A DNA stretch of 64,000 nt, taken from positions 62,603,103 to 62,667,102 of the forward strand of contig CM057231.1 in NCBI GenBank assembly GCA_029891385.1. The letters are read 5' to 3'. Source of the stretch: Erythroxylum novogranatense. Lineage: Eukaryota > Streptophyta > Magnoliopsida > Malpighiales > Erythroxylaceae. A program made the position numbers and the translations under genes. Below, piece after piece: positions 35,720 through 47,403 of the stretch (position 1 is its first letter; each line of letters starts with the position of its first letter). The notes below the pieces were generated by a model. It made no database searches, was not told where the DNA came from, and saw only the letters and a list, made by a program, of their open reading frames with translations.

Positions 35720-37673
35720 TGTAGGAAAATCCCGGTGTGAGCATCACATGCCCACGGTGCGGAAAAACAAAAATTTTTATTCCGGGACCTTCCCAAAAGC
35801 CAGGATCCATGTGTATATATAACAAACTCAAACCGAACGACCAAAGGAGACCGTCTCTAACGGTATCCACGCAGAGATCGGAGAACCTAACCGGGACAAA
35901 CCCTTTGACCCGGGAATAGCTAGAACAAATTAAAGACTGCTAGATCTTACCTTTGTTCTATGGAGAGCTTGAAACCAACGATGATGGAAGATGAAACACT
36001 TGAGAGGAGATGAGCTTAAACGATGATGAAGATGAAGAGATGACTTTAGAAACCCTTTCTAAAAACTCCAATCTTCATCCATCGTTTTTCTCTTGTTTCA
36101 TGGCCATGAAGATCATCATCTTCTTTCAAGAAACTCTTTCTTTCATGTTGTTTTCCATAAGCCACGATCCTCCTCTTCTTCACTTTATTATTTTGTCTTT
36201 ATGCCTTTCTCAAAAGATGAGGATCGTATCCTCTTAACCCATCACCAACGAGCATCTAACTTCATCTTATTCTTTTTGTCATTTAGTCATTAATTACTTA
36301 ATGACTAAGCATGTAAAATGGAAGATTCCATTCCCTTCTTCCATCCTTTCCACGTATTCAACATATATATATATATTAATTAATTAATTAATTAATTTAT
36401 ATATATATATAAATAAATGTTGAAGTGGTCCAGTCACATTGGGGTCGGTCCTACCGGCCTACCGGGTCCCGGTATGGAAAAAACCCCCGGAAACCCTTTT
36501 CAGCAATATCAATGTCGCGATCTCATCAAGACATATCTCGATCTCATCGGGATCCATCTAGTCCGATTGCTCTCCATATATTGGAACTCTGTCCAAAACT
36601 ATTTTACGAATTCTTCGAGACACTCTTATGCGTGTGACCCATTAGGTTCCCAGTTATGTTGGCCACTTAGATTAACACTTAATCCAAGCAAGTCATAAGC
36701 AGTATCTAGCAACACATCATGACCCCCAATTGACCGGAAAGTAATTGGTTTGACGAATGAACATGTATTCATCATGAACCATATCACGAACCTTTCCATA
36801 GACAATTACCGTGCAATTAGTCCTTTCACCATGCTATACCCCACTTGGTTATGAGTATGGGCAATGTGTCAACTCTCACTAGATCGACTATGTCAAATCT
36901 AGTCCAGTGATATCGCTTCTTGTCCCGGGACTCATTACTTAATATGTCACCAAGACACTCTTCATGACATATATGCTCCGCCGAGACTTTCAAGTAATGA
37001 CCCCGACAAGAGGCCATGGTATCATCTTCGCTATCACGAAATGGTGAATCCTTTATTGGCTACTCAATTACCTTCAATACCTCAAGCTGCACCCAAGCAC
37101 CACCTCCGAGCGACCTCTCGTAAGGCAACAAGGAATGGAGTCAAAGCACGTAATCAAGATCCAAGATATCCTTGAGCACCTTAAGTCTAAGGATACTTGC
37201 ACCATTGCTATGATGAGATTATCACTAACATTAGAATAGGACATCCATGTGATGATCTCATGGTAGGTCATCCAATGTACTTACTACCTCTAGTAAGCAT
37301 CCACATCTCAACTCTAAATATCGCATATTTACAGCTTCTGAGATCCACTGCTTGATCGAATCAAGGAGCTTGAGATGTGCTAGTCTTTCTGGATTACCGA
37401 TGTCCAGTCTCAGTAATCCTATGACTAGGGATAATTTAGATATTGACATAATTACACATGATAGGAATCTCAGTAGTATGATCACATCATAATTTCCTTC
37501 ATGCTATGTCATATATCATGGACTTCATTAATTTGCTTATTGATCAATATCAGTTCACAAATAATGAACAACAAATTAATGAAATATGCCTTTCTTTATT
37601 TACTCATAAAGACTGTACACAAATTTGTACAAAATGCGCTAAAGGCGATTGCCTTTAGGGCACTACTCTAACA
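35720..37673 (-). repeat. Right (5') LTR of the nested copia
   Basis: 1954 bp, partner of 28226-30174. It has the same 11-bp inverted repeat (36283-36308) and an AT inverted repeat of different length (about 36363-36412). A CXXC-containing 60-codon frame near its left edge (35737-35919) is present in both LTRs and is not treated as a gene. Confidence 0.93.
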
Positions 37674-38445
37674 CCTATATCATCTCCACACATATAATTC
37701 TTATGTGGTCGATTCTCACACTTTTCATAGTAATCCCATTCTTAAATATGTGCTCACAAAATAACAAATTAACTAAACTATGACAACTTTTACAATTCTC
37801 ACTATCTTTATCCCATCTTCCAATTACCACTATATCGTCATACATACGTATTTTCACCATCAATTCGGACTCATCGTCCTAAAATCCCGATCGCAATTCC
37901 ACCAACATATTCTTATAGTGAATCATAACTCATATCACCTTTATTCGAAAATCATTTCAAGTCCAAGTTTGACCCCTCAAAGTCATAGAAAATTTTATTT
38001 CTTTCAACTTAGCTTGTACACTTTAAATCTCGTCATTCATCTTTATATCATTTCTTTCCTTAATCAATCCATGACAATGTATTCACATCTATATCACATT
38101 TGGAGATATCTTACCCCAGTATAATATCTATATTGTATTCCATAATACATCCACCAATGCAAATACATTACATCATTATTTATCATATGTAGCCATATAC
38201 TATTTTCCCCTTCTAAATATCCACAAACTTTCATTTTCTCATAGTCAGACAGATCATCATTCTTCCCACTAATTCCATCAATTCAAACACTTAACAAATG
38301 CTCATGTATGTGACTCATATAAATGCAACTCAGACTAGGGATCAGTTGTTACTGCCTGCTATGACATGATTGAAATGCACGTAACTTAACACATATGTCA
38401 AAAACTGCCCATGTAAGATACTAAATCTGGGCTTTGATACCAAAA
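37674..38445 (-). other. Non-coding interior of the LARD-like element, 5' part
   Basis: AT-rich with no recognised frame. It ends at the PBS (38429-38442, minus strand TGGTATCAAAGCCC), three bases from the right LTR. Together with 25384-28225 it makes an interior of about 3.6 kb. Confidence 0.8.
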
Positions 38446-41009
38446 TGTAGCACCTCACTCTCGCAAGACACATACTCGACATCCATAGTGATTTCCAAGT
38501 ACGTACCTCGCAAGGGTGGCATGCTAGAACGATCATTCAGTCAAAATTCATTACAAAACTTTTGTTTCTTTAAAACAAGGTACATGTAAGCAGAAATTAC
38601 AAATCAAATTGGGCCCATGTCATTTAAAAACATTTCCATTTCCAAGCTACAATCTTTACAAACATTAGTATTCAACCTTAAATTTGGGCCCATTTCAGAT
38701 ACAAAACACTTGAAGCCATAAAAGTCATTTCATTACCAAATCGTTTACATACACTTTGTATAATTCTTGCTGAACATAATTCAAAAATAAAAATCAATGA
38801 AGACATGTGCAGGTGCAATCTGATCCCGAACCCTAATCCATATCAGACCTTAGTGGCTATACTCCATTTAGCCTAGCTGAATAATTCCTCAGAACCTAAA
38901 AAGCCACATTACAATTTTTGATGAGTTTTGCAACTCAATGAGTGAACCATCATTAATGATTTCACCGGATTACGCATACACATCACATATATCACAAATA
39001 TTCATTCAAGTCATATATTTATTCCTGGTTTTCATATAACATGGCATCTCATGTGATCACACAATTCACGTAGCCACGTATAGCAACAGTTCATATCAAT
39101 TTACACTCATTTCAGCTTTACAAATCATTTAATGAGTTTCAATCTTATAAGAATGCTATATGCATGAGACTCACATTCGTTCTTATTGTTGTGACTGAGT
39201 GCCTATCACATACTTATACAAATACTGACCTATAGGGCTCAGTCGAAACAGAATCACGGAGCATAGCTCTACGTGCACACACATATATCACGGAGCAAAG
39301 CTCAACGTGCAGAACATATATCACGAAGCAAAGCTCTACGTGGAAGCCCTTCATACTGGCTACTCAAGTCACAACGCCTTTATCTGAGCATGCATTTTAT
39401 GAAATGCATCAAATGCTGATTATGCCATATCAGACAATCACATATGATGTTCAATCAGAAACTTATAATCATCGGACCTAAGTCTAGCATTCAACATATG
39501 TTAAGAATTCACATATCATAAGGGGTTTCACATCAAATCGAAACACTTCCAATGCATCAAAACTGAAGATGGCATATATGGAAATCACATAGGATGCTCA
39601 AACAAAACTCATAATCATCGAACCTAAATCCGGCATTCAACTTTCGTTGAGGATTCAATTATCATACAGAATTTCATAGCACTCAAAGCCACAATCAAAG
39701 CACTTCCAATACATTCCCGAATATTGATCTCCTCAGACAATTTAAAGTCCGGAATTCATAACAAATCGCAAACATTTTAATAATGTTGGAAGTGTAAACA
39801 AATCAAATCAGATCAATCCTAGGAAATCATCTAAGTTGACTCACAATACGCTCTAATAAGCTATTGTTGGCCTCTGAAAAAAAATATTTAGTTAAGCATG
39901 TCTAAATTATTTTGAAGTATTGTCCAAATTATTTTGAGGTTTTAGCTCTTAAGAAATGAAAGTTAAATGATGGATTAAGTATAAATTAGAGTTGAATTAG
40001 TTGTCAGCAATTAAAAGGAATAAGATGGCTTGAGGGAAATTTGGGTAATTCACTTATGTGTGCGAATGTAAAAGGTTAAGAGAGAGGGGTCTTGTAGTCT
40101 TTTAATGCCACTAAATGAAAAAGGAGGGACTGGATTGTGTAGTAACCGTATGAATTGAAGAGGAAGCTAGGAAAAGTTTAAGTTTTAAGAGGATGGACAA
40201 AACTACGTAGTTTTGAAGAGTTTAGTTTAGGTTTTTAAATATAAAAGACAAGAGTTAAGGCTAATGAAAGGGGAGTTACGAAAATTCTAGAAGGAAGAAA
40301 GGAGAGAGGGAGTCATCATGGAGAAGAAGAAGAAGAAGAAGAAGAAGGAAAAGAGGTTAAGGCTTGTATTTTTCTTGCTTTAGAGAAGAGATGGAGAGTT
40401 CCTTGAGAAGGAAAAGGGAAGAGATGGTTTAAACTTCCATCAAAAGCCAAGAGGAGAGAGATTTTCGTGGGTCTCTTTTCCAAGGTGAAGAGAGGTTATT
40501 AAAGCTAGAAGCAAGGTCAATTGACTAATTGCAAGGCTAAAGGATTAAGGTGGGTAATATTTTTAATGATTGAGATAATAGGCTACTTAATTGTTTTGAA
40601 TTAAATGTCATTGAAGGTTTTTATTTTTGCCTATGATCTTTCATTTGTAAATAAGTTGCTTTTTATGATGGTTTAATCATGTATATGATGTTTTTGATGT
40701 AAATGCCTTATGGAAATGTTTGTTACTTTGTTTTATCAAGTGAAAGAGATTTTTAAATGTGTTATTTTAACGATCATGTGAACATGATTTTTCCATTTAA
40801 GGCTAATAATCAAGATTTGTATGAATTATGTGATATACATGTTTGTTTGGGTTTGTGGTGGTCCCTCATATGTGATAGGTGCACCTGTCAAAATTATAGC
40901 CTTCTCCCGGCTGCCCGCTAGTGGCAATGGAGCTCCTCACGAACTCCCTCATGTGTTCACGGCTACACATGACCGCTCTGCAGAAATGTGTAGTACGTTG
41001 ATCACGGTT

Positions 41010-42470
41010 CTGTCGATGCGATCTTACGATCGATCCTTGGAAACCGGTCAAATAGAATAAATTCCAAGATTGCGGTGTAGGATGCAACCTCGGGTCTTCT
41101 CACTTAATTGGAACCAAATGAAAATGGTCTAATCTAACCTAAATGTCAAAAATTGCAATCGAAGTTGATAAACGGGGTTTTGGTAATTTGGTCGAAACCG
41201 GTAAAGTAATCAAAATTTAACAAAAAGTATAAAAGAATATTTTTGGGATTTTTGAAATAATACAATAAACAAAGAATCGGATAAAATCAAAATGATAAAA
41301 TCCTCTTGAAAATGAGGCTCAGGCTATCACAGTTCAAAAATGGTTTTCGGGGATACAATCCACTAAGTTTCGAAAGATCAACCCTAAAGGACTCTTTAGG
41401 TCCAAAGATTTAATTAATGAACTCCATCATTTAAATCTTTGTTAAAAACCTTAGTGTGACAATTGGACAAGTAAATGCAATTGGTCAAATGAATAAAACA
41501 CAACAATCTCAATCAAACGCAACTAGGCAGATTAAAACCGTGAATGCAGTATCCAATGACATATATGAAACTATCATATATTAAGCACAAAACATTCTAC
41601 AAATCACTTGTCCAAATTTCAACATAGTATCAACACACGGTTAAACTATAACAATGCTAATCTAAATATATCGATGCAATCCTCTAACTCGAAGTTTACA
41701 CAAATATACTAGACTTCAGATACTAAGTGATTACTCCCTTCAAGCTCAGAACTCAAGCCATTGCTACATCTTCAAGAGGAAGGTTGGCTTAGCTATGCAT
41801 GACTCGGTCGATCCCTCTGACATCTTGGAGAATGAACGAGGCTCATGTTTGCGTAAGACGATGACGGTGATGATGGCGATCGTGGTGATGATGGTAGACG
41901 ATATGAAAATGTGAAGGTCTTCCTTCCAGTCAGTGTTCCAAGCCATCTCAGATTCAAAATCTGCGTGACAAAAGTCTCCGATGACCTAAAAATAGCAAGT
42001 CTTATATGATGGATCACAGTCGGGTTGGAACAATGAGATGAACTTTCCATAAACAGTCGTATCCGCCATACGTCATGATTTAATAAGATAAATGAATTAC
42101 ATTCATCGCGACGTGCACTGCTCGCTTTCGTCGCGTCGTGTACATCGCCCGCGTCGCGACGCACGGAAGTGTGCTCACCGCGCGCAGTGAGATGCCATGC
42201 ATCGCGACGCGCGGAAGGATCGTTGACTTCTACGTTGACTCCTTTGTTCTCGCAACAAAACAATAACAACAATTTGCAGATCAATTGTCCCAATAAAAAC
42301 TATGGAAAATAAGTATCAAATCATGACAATTTCATCGACAAATTGAGAATTGAAAGAACTCAGATGAGGAACCAATTTAAGCACAAAAATCATCAATCAG
42401 GAGTCAATACATGCATAAGCAGCTATGAAAATGCAACCAATTTATAATATAAACTTGGCTCAATCATACG
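41010..42470 (-). mobile_element. Probable insert in the solo LTR, class unknown
   Basis: The LTR resembles the fragment at 46697-47403 on both sides of this stretch ('gtagtacgtt' before; 'cctgtttgg' and 'ccactcaaacca' after) but not within it. Edges are approximate and no TSD is clear. It contains a GC palindrome array at 42105-42230 (GTCGCGACGC-type). I see no domain to classify it. Confidence 0.4.
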
Positions 42471-43980
42471 TCCTGTTTGGATCCACTCAAACCATCTTTT
42501 ATGTGATTATGTGATATGTTTGATTAAGTTGCTTTTATATGTTATATTGTTTGGTAATTGCCTTTGACAAATTGATAAACCACTTTATCTGTGCTTATGT
42601 GATAGCTTGATGTGTGAAAAGTCTTAAATAAAATTGTAAAGGTTTTCATCAATGTGATATTGGCTTTGAAATCAAGGAGTTTTTGATGAAGTGAAAGCAT
42701 TTTGAGCAATGTAAATTGGCCTTAATAATTTTGAAATATTTTTATCAATTTGAAAGTTTCTTTGAAAATAAAGGAATTAAGAACGTTTTTGCTTATTTCT
42801 TAATTATTAAGCTGTTACCCACTGAGCCGTTGAGCTCACACCCCTTTTCCCCCTCCACAGGTAACGAGCGGGAAAATGAGTTACAGTATTGGGAGTGAGA
42901 CACCGCTTCAATGTTCTAAGTTTAGAAGTCCTTTTTTTTAGAAATGAAGCATTAGGTTGCATTTGGAGATTTGCTTCACTTTGTACTTTGATTTTGATCT
43001 TTTGGATTGTAATCGGGCTAAATGCCCTATAAAGCATTGTAATAACTCATATTGGTTATATAAATACAAGAGTGTTGAGTTTTAATGTATTTTGTGCAAT
43101 TCGTATATGTTTTATCACAATGTATTGTTATATGGTTTGCATTTGACAAGAATAAGGGAAATATATTGTTTTATAGTTTGGATATGATTAGAATGCTAAG
43201 AGTGTGTGGCTGCTATTGTAGTTGATCCTATGGAATATTTGGATTTGGTTGGTGTTATGATAGATTGTAGATTTAGGTTTATATACAGGTACTTGAGTTA
43301 GGTTGCATTGAATTGAAGATTGGATATGAATTTTTTAAAAGTTGTGCTGTCAAATTTTTACAAAATTTGACAAAACCTTTGATGGTGATTTAGACCCCCT
43401 TAGCGATTGAGTTGAATTGAGGTGTCTTCTTAAAGAATGTAGCATACGTTTAGAGCTTTCTAATGGTATATGATGTGCCTTATTTGGAGTTAGGAGTAAA
43501 AACTTATGGGGGTTAAACCTATATCAGTTACTGTTCATGTGGCTATTTCACTGTTTCATTGGTCATTATAAGAGCAATGCATTTGAGTGAGTTTTTACCT
43601 CCTTTAACGACAGAATTGAGTTTTTCATCCTTAATGAAACTTGTAGAGCATCTTGTTATATTTCCATTGAAGTATAATATGTACTTTTTAGGATTTGGAG
43701 TAAAAAGTTATGACAATTGGAAGATATCTGTTTAAGTTATTTTTTGATGTTCATAATGCTTGTGAGTTTATGATAGCCTTGATGATTAAGGATTAAATTC
43801 ATTGTTTGATAAACCAATTAGGCTAGAAACTGTGAAGTTAGTGAGTTGAACTTGGAGTTTGAAGGGTTATGAAGTGTTTAGGCTTGGGAATGAATAAACT
43901 TGTGAAGTGTACAAGTGGTTATGAAGTTAAGTTTAAGGTGAGATGCATTAGAAGAGGAATTGGAGTTTTGAAAAATGGCA

Positions 43981-44162
43981 TGTCCGTTAAACGGACATGG
44001 ATGTCCATTAAACGGACAGCCTCAAGAGCAAAAACACCCCTTAGCCTGCCCATGTCTGTTAGACGGACTTGCATGTCCGTTTAACGGACATTCTCGAAGC
44101 ATTTGGGCCACTTTCACCCGAACGTGTCCGTTAAACAGACATGGATGTCCGTTTAACGGACA
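43981..44162. repeat. Six 17-bp palindromes in three spaced pairs
   Basis: TGTCCGTTTAACGGACA and close variants start at 43981, 44002, 44053, 44074, 44125 and 44146. Spacing alternates 21, 51, 21, 51, 21 bp, a 72-bp higher-order unit. Three copies are perfect palindromes apart from the central base, and the others have one or two changes. Confidence 0.9.
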
Positions 44163-46674
44163 GCTATGGGAAAAATGTGAATTTGGACAATGTTAGAGAC
44201 CGAATCTCGATTTGTGGTCTTCATGAAAGTTGTAGATCTAGATATCTTCTTTCTAATGGTCAAAGCACGAACTCAATCCGACATCTATATTAAAAGTTAT
44301 GATAATCGCTCGAAAAGAGTTCCTTTTTGATTTTGGAGGTGAACATAGTCTATTACTTTGAGCATAACTCCCTCATCTGACCTCCAATTGAGGTGAGACT
44401 TAAACCATTAGATTTCTAAGACATATATATTTCTCCCCAAAAATATTTGTACCATTTAGAGTTAAATTGAAGAACTTTGCATTAAAATAAGTGAGAGGTC
44501 GGTTTGGAGATCATTTTTGGAGTATGAGCTCTTTTAGGATTTTTAAGTATAACTTGAGTTATACAACTCCGTTTGAGGTGATTCTTGTTTCAAATCGAAC
44601 TCGAGACTTAAAGCTACATTTTGTATGAACAAGTCAAATCATGATTTTGATGATTAATTGGTGTACGCTAGTCACGAATGTTGAGTTACAGCTAATGACC
44701 CTGCAAGGTAATAAGCACAAGGCTTCAGGACTCAGGAAGTTAGGCCTTGGAAACGGGTCCAATAGATGTGGAATTAAAGCAAGAGTAAGAGTGTTAAGTT
44801 ATAAGTAGTTGCGGTCCGGTCCCCGCATCGGGTTCCAACAGCTATTGCCTGGATGGTTCGGAAATGTCCGATTGGCGTCCGATATGCTCCTCTAAAACAT
44901 ACAAAACACATTCACAAATATCAAATTTTTGCATAAATACACAAGTGGTTCTTTTATGCACATCAATGTATAGAATGTATGCACAATGCATGTTCAATGA
45001 CAATTCTGGGGTATAATGGTGCGATCCTTATCAAAATTATTCAGATATCAAAGCCCTCATTAATACCATGTATAATTACAATTGGATTGAACAAAACAAT
45101 GTAAAACAATTTCATAACTTCATTTACCACTTCAGATTTTTTCTTTAATACACATACGGGTCAACTTTCTATGCTAAATCTGATAAAGTAAATGACTAAA
45201 CTAGACAAAAATTCCTTATGTAAAGTTGTTCTCCCATTTCTTATCTTTCTAATGACACCACAATCATTTAATTTGGTTCAGTATACGAAGAGATATACTC
45301 AAAATATTTCAGACAGTTCATAAGTTCCAACAGAATTCTTACCTCAACTTACAACCAAAAGTTGAAACTCTTAGAGACCGAATTAAAACTCCATTTCTTC
45401 ATAACAGTTGTGGCTCTATGTCTGTAGTTTACAGCGAAACAAAAATAATCTCATTTGGACATCTACAGAAAATGTTATGGTCAAAATACTTAGGTATGTT
45501 TGAGTTGTCAAGGGGGGGGGACTTCGCCACGGCGAGGACAAAAAGTGAAGTCGCGACATACAGCCCAGAAATCAGTTTTTCTTGGGATTTTCTTGCAATG
45601 GTCACCGTGACGAGCTCAAGGGTGAGTCACACATCACGACATACAAAAGGAATGAGTCGCGATGAGCTCAAAGGTGCATTTCACGTCGCGACGTACAAAA
45701 AGGAATGAGTCGCGACGTCTGGTTACTGAAACTCGTCTTCACCGGTTTTCCTCTTAACATTTGTCTGCATTCCTATGTTTATTCTCACATCAATTAACTC
45801 AGATCACACTCAAAACAATTCTTCTAACTCATCTTTTTAACTCATCAACACACACACAATTTAAAATCCAATATTCATACTTAAACATCAACTTCATTTC
45901 TACCGATAAACAACGAACACAATGCATGCATGTGCCATTTCGGCTTTCTCAAAACCCGAATAGAGTATATACATATCTTCCAATCTAGAGTTCATTCAAC
46001 ACCATTTTAAAAATTCCTACTCTCAAATCAATCATCTACTCTATTCAACACCGAAACCAAACTTTTCTAACCTCACATGCATGCATTCATTTCCACTGAA
46101 AAACATCATTTACAACAACAAAACCCAGCTTAAACATTACTTACTTGATTCGACTACGAATTCCAACAAGGAGAACAGATTAAAAACACCGAGAGTCTCA
46201 CAGTCGATATTTGGATGCTAAGTGTTTTCTTTTTTCACCGAGAAGGTTACTCACAATGCATCAATCCTAACTCAACATCATACCCATGAATACTTGCATG
46301 CCTTACACATGTCTTCACTCTTTAAAGCCATTTGTCACAACTAATTAACCATTTGTCATCTGTCTATTATTGCCATTTGTCTCAATTATAGAATGCCACG
46401 TGTCACACCATAATTGGCCCAAAAATCATGATTTTTCACAAAATTCACTAAAAATTCCAAAATATCCTAAATAATACCAAAATTGTCAAAACACATTTTA
46501 ATCATATTAACAACTCAATTGTACCCGAAAATGTCAAAGAATGCATGTACAATTATATAAATGTGCAAAAATGTGCATGTCAAATTTAGCATAAACATGA
46601 ATTGTACTTTCTAATTTCTTAATAGTTCTCGTAATTCACAATTTTAGCCCTCACATGGGTAACGGGATGTTACA

Positions 46675-46696
46675 CTTATCTTCTGCATCGAGTACC
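46675..46696 (-). pseudogene. Short continuation of the Sirevirus gag
   Basis: After removal of 13102-46674 and one TSD copy, this piece joins the gag frame at 13101 without a shift. At 46697 the sequence changes to an LTR-like fragment, so the upstream gag is displaced or lost. Confidence 0.65.
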
Positions 46697-47403
46697 TGTT
46701 AGAATATTAAGTTTTCGAAATGTGCCTTCGGGCAATCCGATTTTTCAAGTGTGAAATCTGTTATGTGGGTTTGGTTAGGTTTCATAAGAGGGTCAAGGGC
46801 ACTTGTCTAGGCTTCGCCCGCCTACCCGCTAGTGGCATTGGAGCTCCGTTAAGGACTCCTATAAGTTCACGGCTACACCGGACCGCTACGTGTGAAGGTG
46901 TAGTACGTTCTGTTCACGGCTGCACAGGACTGCTATGCGGGAATGTGCAGTATGTTCTGTTTTTGCACCGACCCAAACCAAATTCTGATATGTTATGTGC
47001 TTATGTGTGTTATACTATGATGCATTACATGATTTGGAAATTGTTCATGAATTTTGAAAGAAATGGAGATTTACATGATTTGAAATGGTTCATGAAGTTT
47101 GAAAAGTTGAGAATTTTGAGAAACAAGCAATTGATAGTTCAACTATGAAATTTTTATAAAATGACAAAAGTTTTAGAAAGATGATTTTTGCTTATTTTTC
47201 GATTTATAAACATGTTATCCACGAGCTGTAAAACTTACCCCCTTTCATCCCCATCTCCAGGTTTCAAGATGCAGATCGGATGAAAGAAAGCCAAGACGTT
47301 TATTCGTTATGTTTCTTTATGATGTTTTTGAAGTTAGATTTTTGTAAAAGTAAGATGTTAGTGTATTCAAGAGTTGTATATTTTTGTATTTTCAAATTTT
47401 GGA
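46697..47403 (+). repeat. Fragment of a gypsy LTR
   Basis: It starts TGTTAGAATATT next to the gag piece. It has a variant of the conserved block ('gcttcgcccgcctacccgct', near 46811) and two 47-bp tandem units with inverted repeats (46868-46955). The 'ccatctccagg' block near 47255 matches the 3' third of the other gypsy LTRs. It stops at 47403 where the next LTR begins. Confidence 0.65.
46868..46955 (+). repeat. Two tandem 47-bp units with covarying stems
   Basis: Unit 1 has CTACACC (46873-46879) facing GGTGTAG (46897-46903). Unit 2 has CTGCACA (46920-46926) facing TGTGCAG (46944-46950). The units differ at two stem positions, and both changes are matched on the opposite arm. Confidence 0.75.

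Larger units (their letters stand above)
28226..37673 (-). mobile_element. Ty1/copia retrotransposon nested in the LARD interior
   Basis: LTRs at 28226-30174 and 35720-37673 start TGTAGG and end CTAACA. The PBS at 35705-35718 and PPT at 30175-30184 put it on the minus strand. From right to left the order is leader, gag, PR, IN, RT, RNase H. No clear 5-bp TSD is seen (left flank CTTCC, right flank CCTAT); this may reflect mutation or the sequence-quality problem described in the findings. Confidence 0.92.
39865..44840 (+). mobile_element. Solo LTR of a long-LTR gypsy family
   Basis: It starts TGTTGGCCTC and ends GGTTCCAACA, with a perfect TSD GCTAT at 39860-39864 and 44841-44845. No interior is seen. 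It shares the 'cttctcccggctgcccgc' block (about 40902), a CTACACAT/ATGTGTAG stem, the TGAGC/GCTCA stem (42823-42838) and the general layout of the other gypsy LTRs. Its length of 4976 bp includes an apparent foreign insert at about 41010-42470. A GAA run lies at about 40323-40350. Confidence 0.88.
13102..46674 (-). mobile_element. LARD-like non-autonomous element with nested insertions
   Basis: Two long LTRs begin TGTAGCACC and end GATGTTACA. The left (13102-25383) is about 3.2 kb once the nested gypsy element is removed. The right (38446-46674) is about 3.25 kb once the solo LTR is removed. They are closely similar. A PBS matching tRNA-Met lies at 38429-38442 and a PPT at 25384-25398, so the element reads on the minus strand. 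The interior without the nested copia is about 3.6 kb and has no gag or pol frame. Long LTRs around a non-coding interior of this size are the definition of a LARD. It presumably relied on proteins of a related gypsy element. Confidence 0.85.
38446..46674 (-). repeat. Right (5') LTR of the LARD-like element, split at 39864/44841
   Basis: The parts 38446-39864 and 44841-46674 join into an LTR matching the left one. The join at GCTAT is uninterrupted in the left LTR near 14514. CTTAT follows at 46675-46679, completing the TSD of the whole element. Confidence 0.9.

Noticed and set aside
28221..37678. Target-site duplication for the nested copia
   Set aside because: The 5-bp flanks CTTCC and CCTAT do not match, and shifting the LTR edges by a base or two does not produce a match.
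41793..42293. 166-codon minus-strand frame with repeated Ala-Arg-Arg-Asp
   Set aside because: The repeat peptide comes from the GC palindrome array. Similar Arg-rich frames appear on both strands of every such array, so it is not evidence of a protein.
43981..44162. CRISPR-like array of palindromic repeats
   Set aside because: Plant nuclear context, two alternating spacings, spacers that are themselves repeated, and no cas genes.
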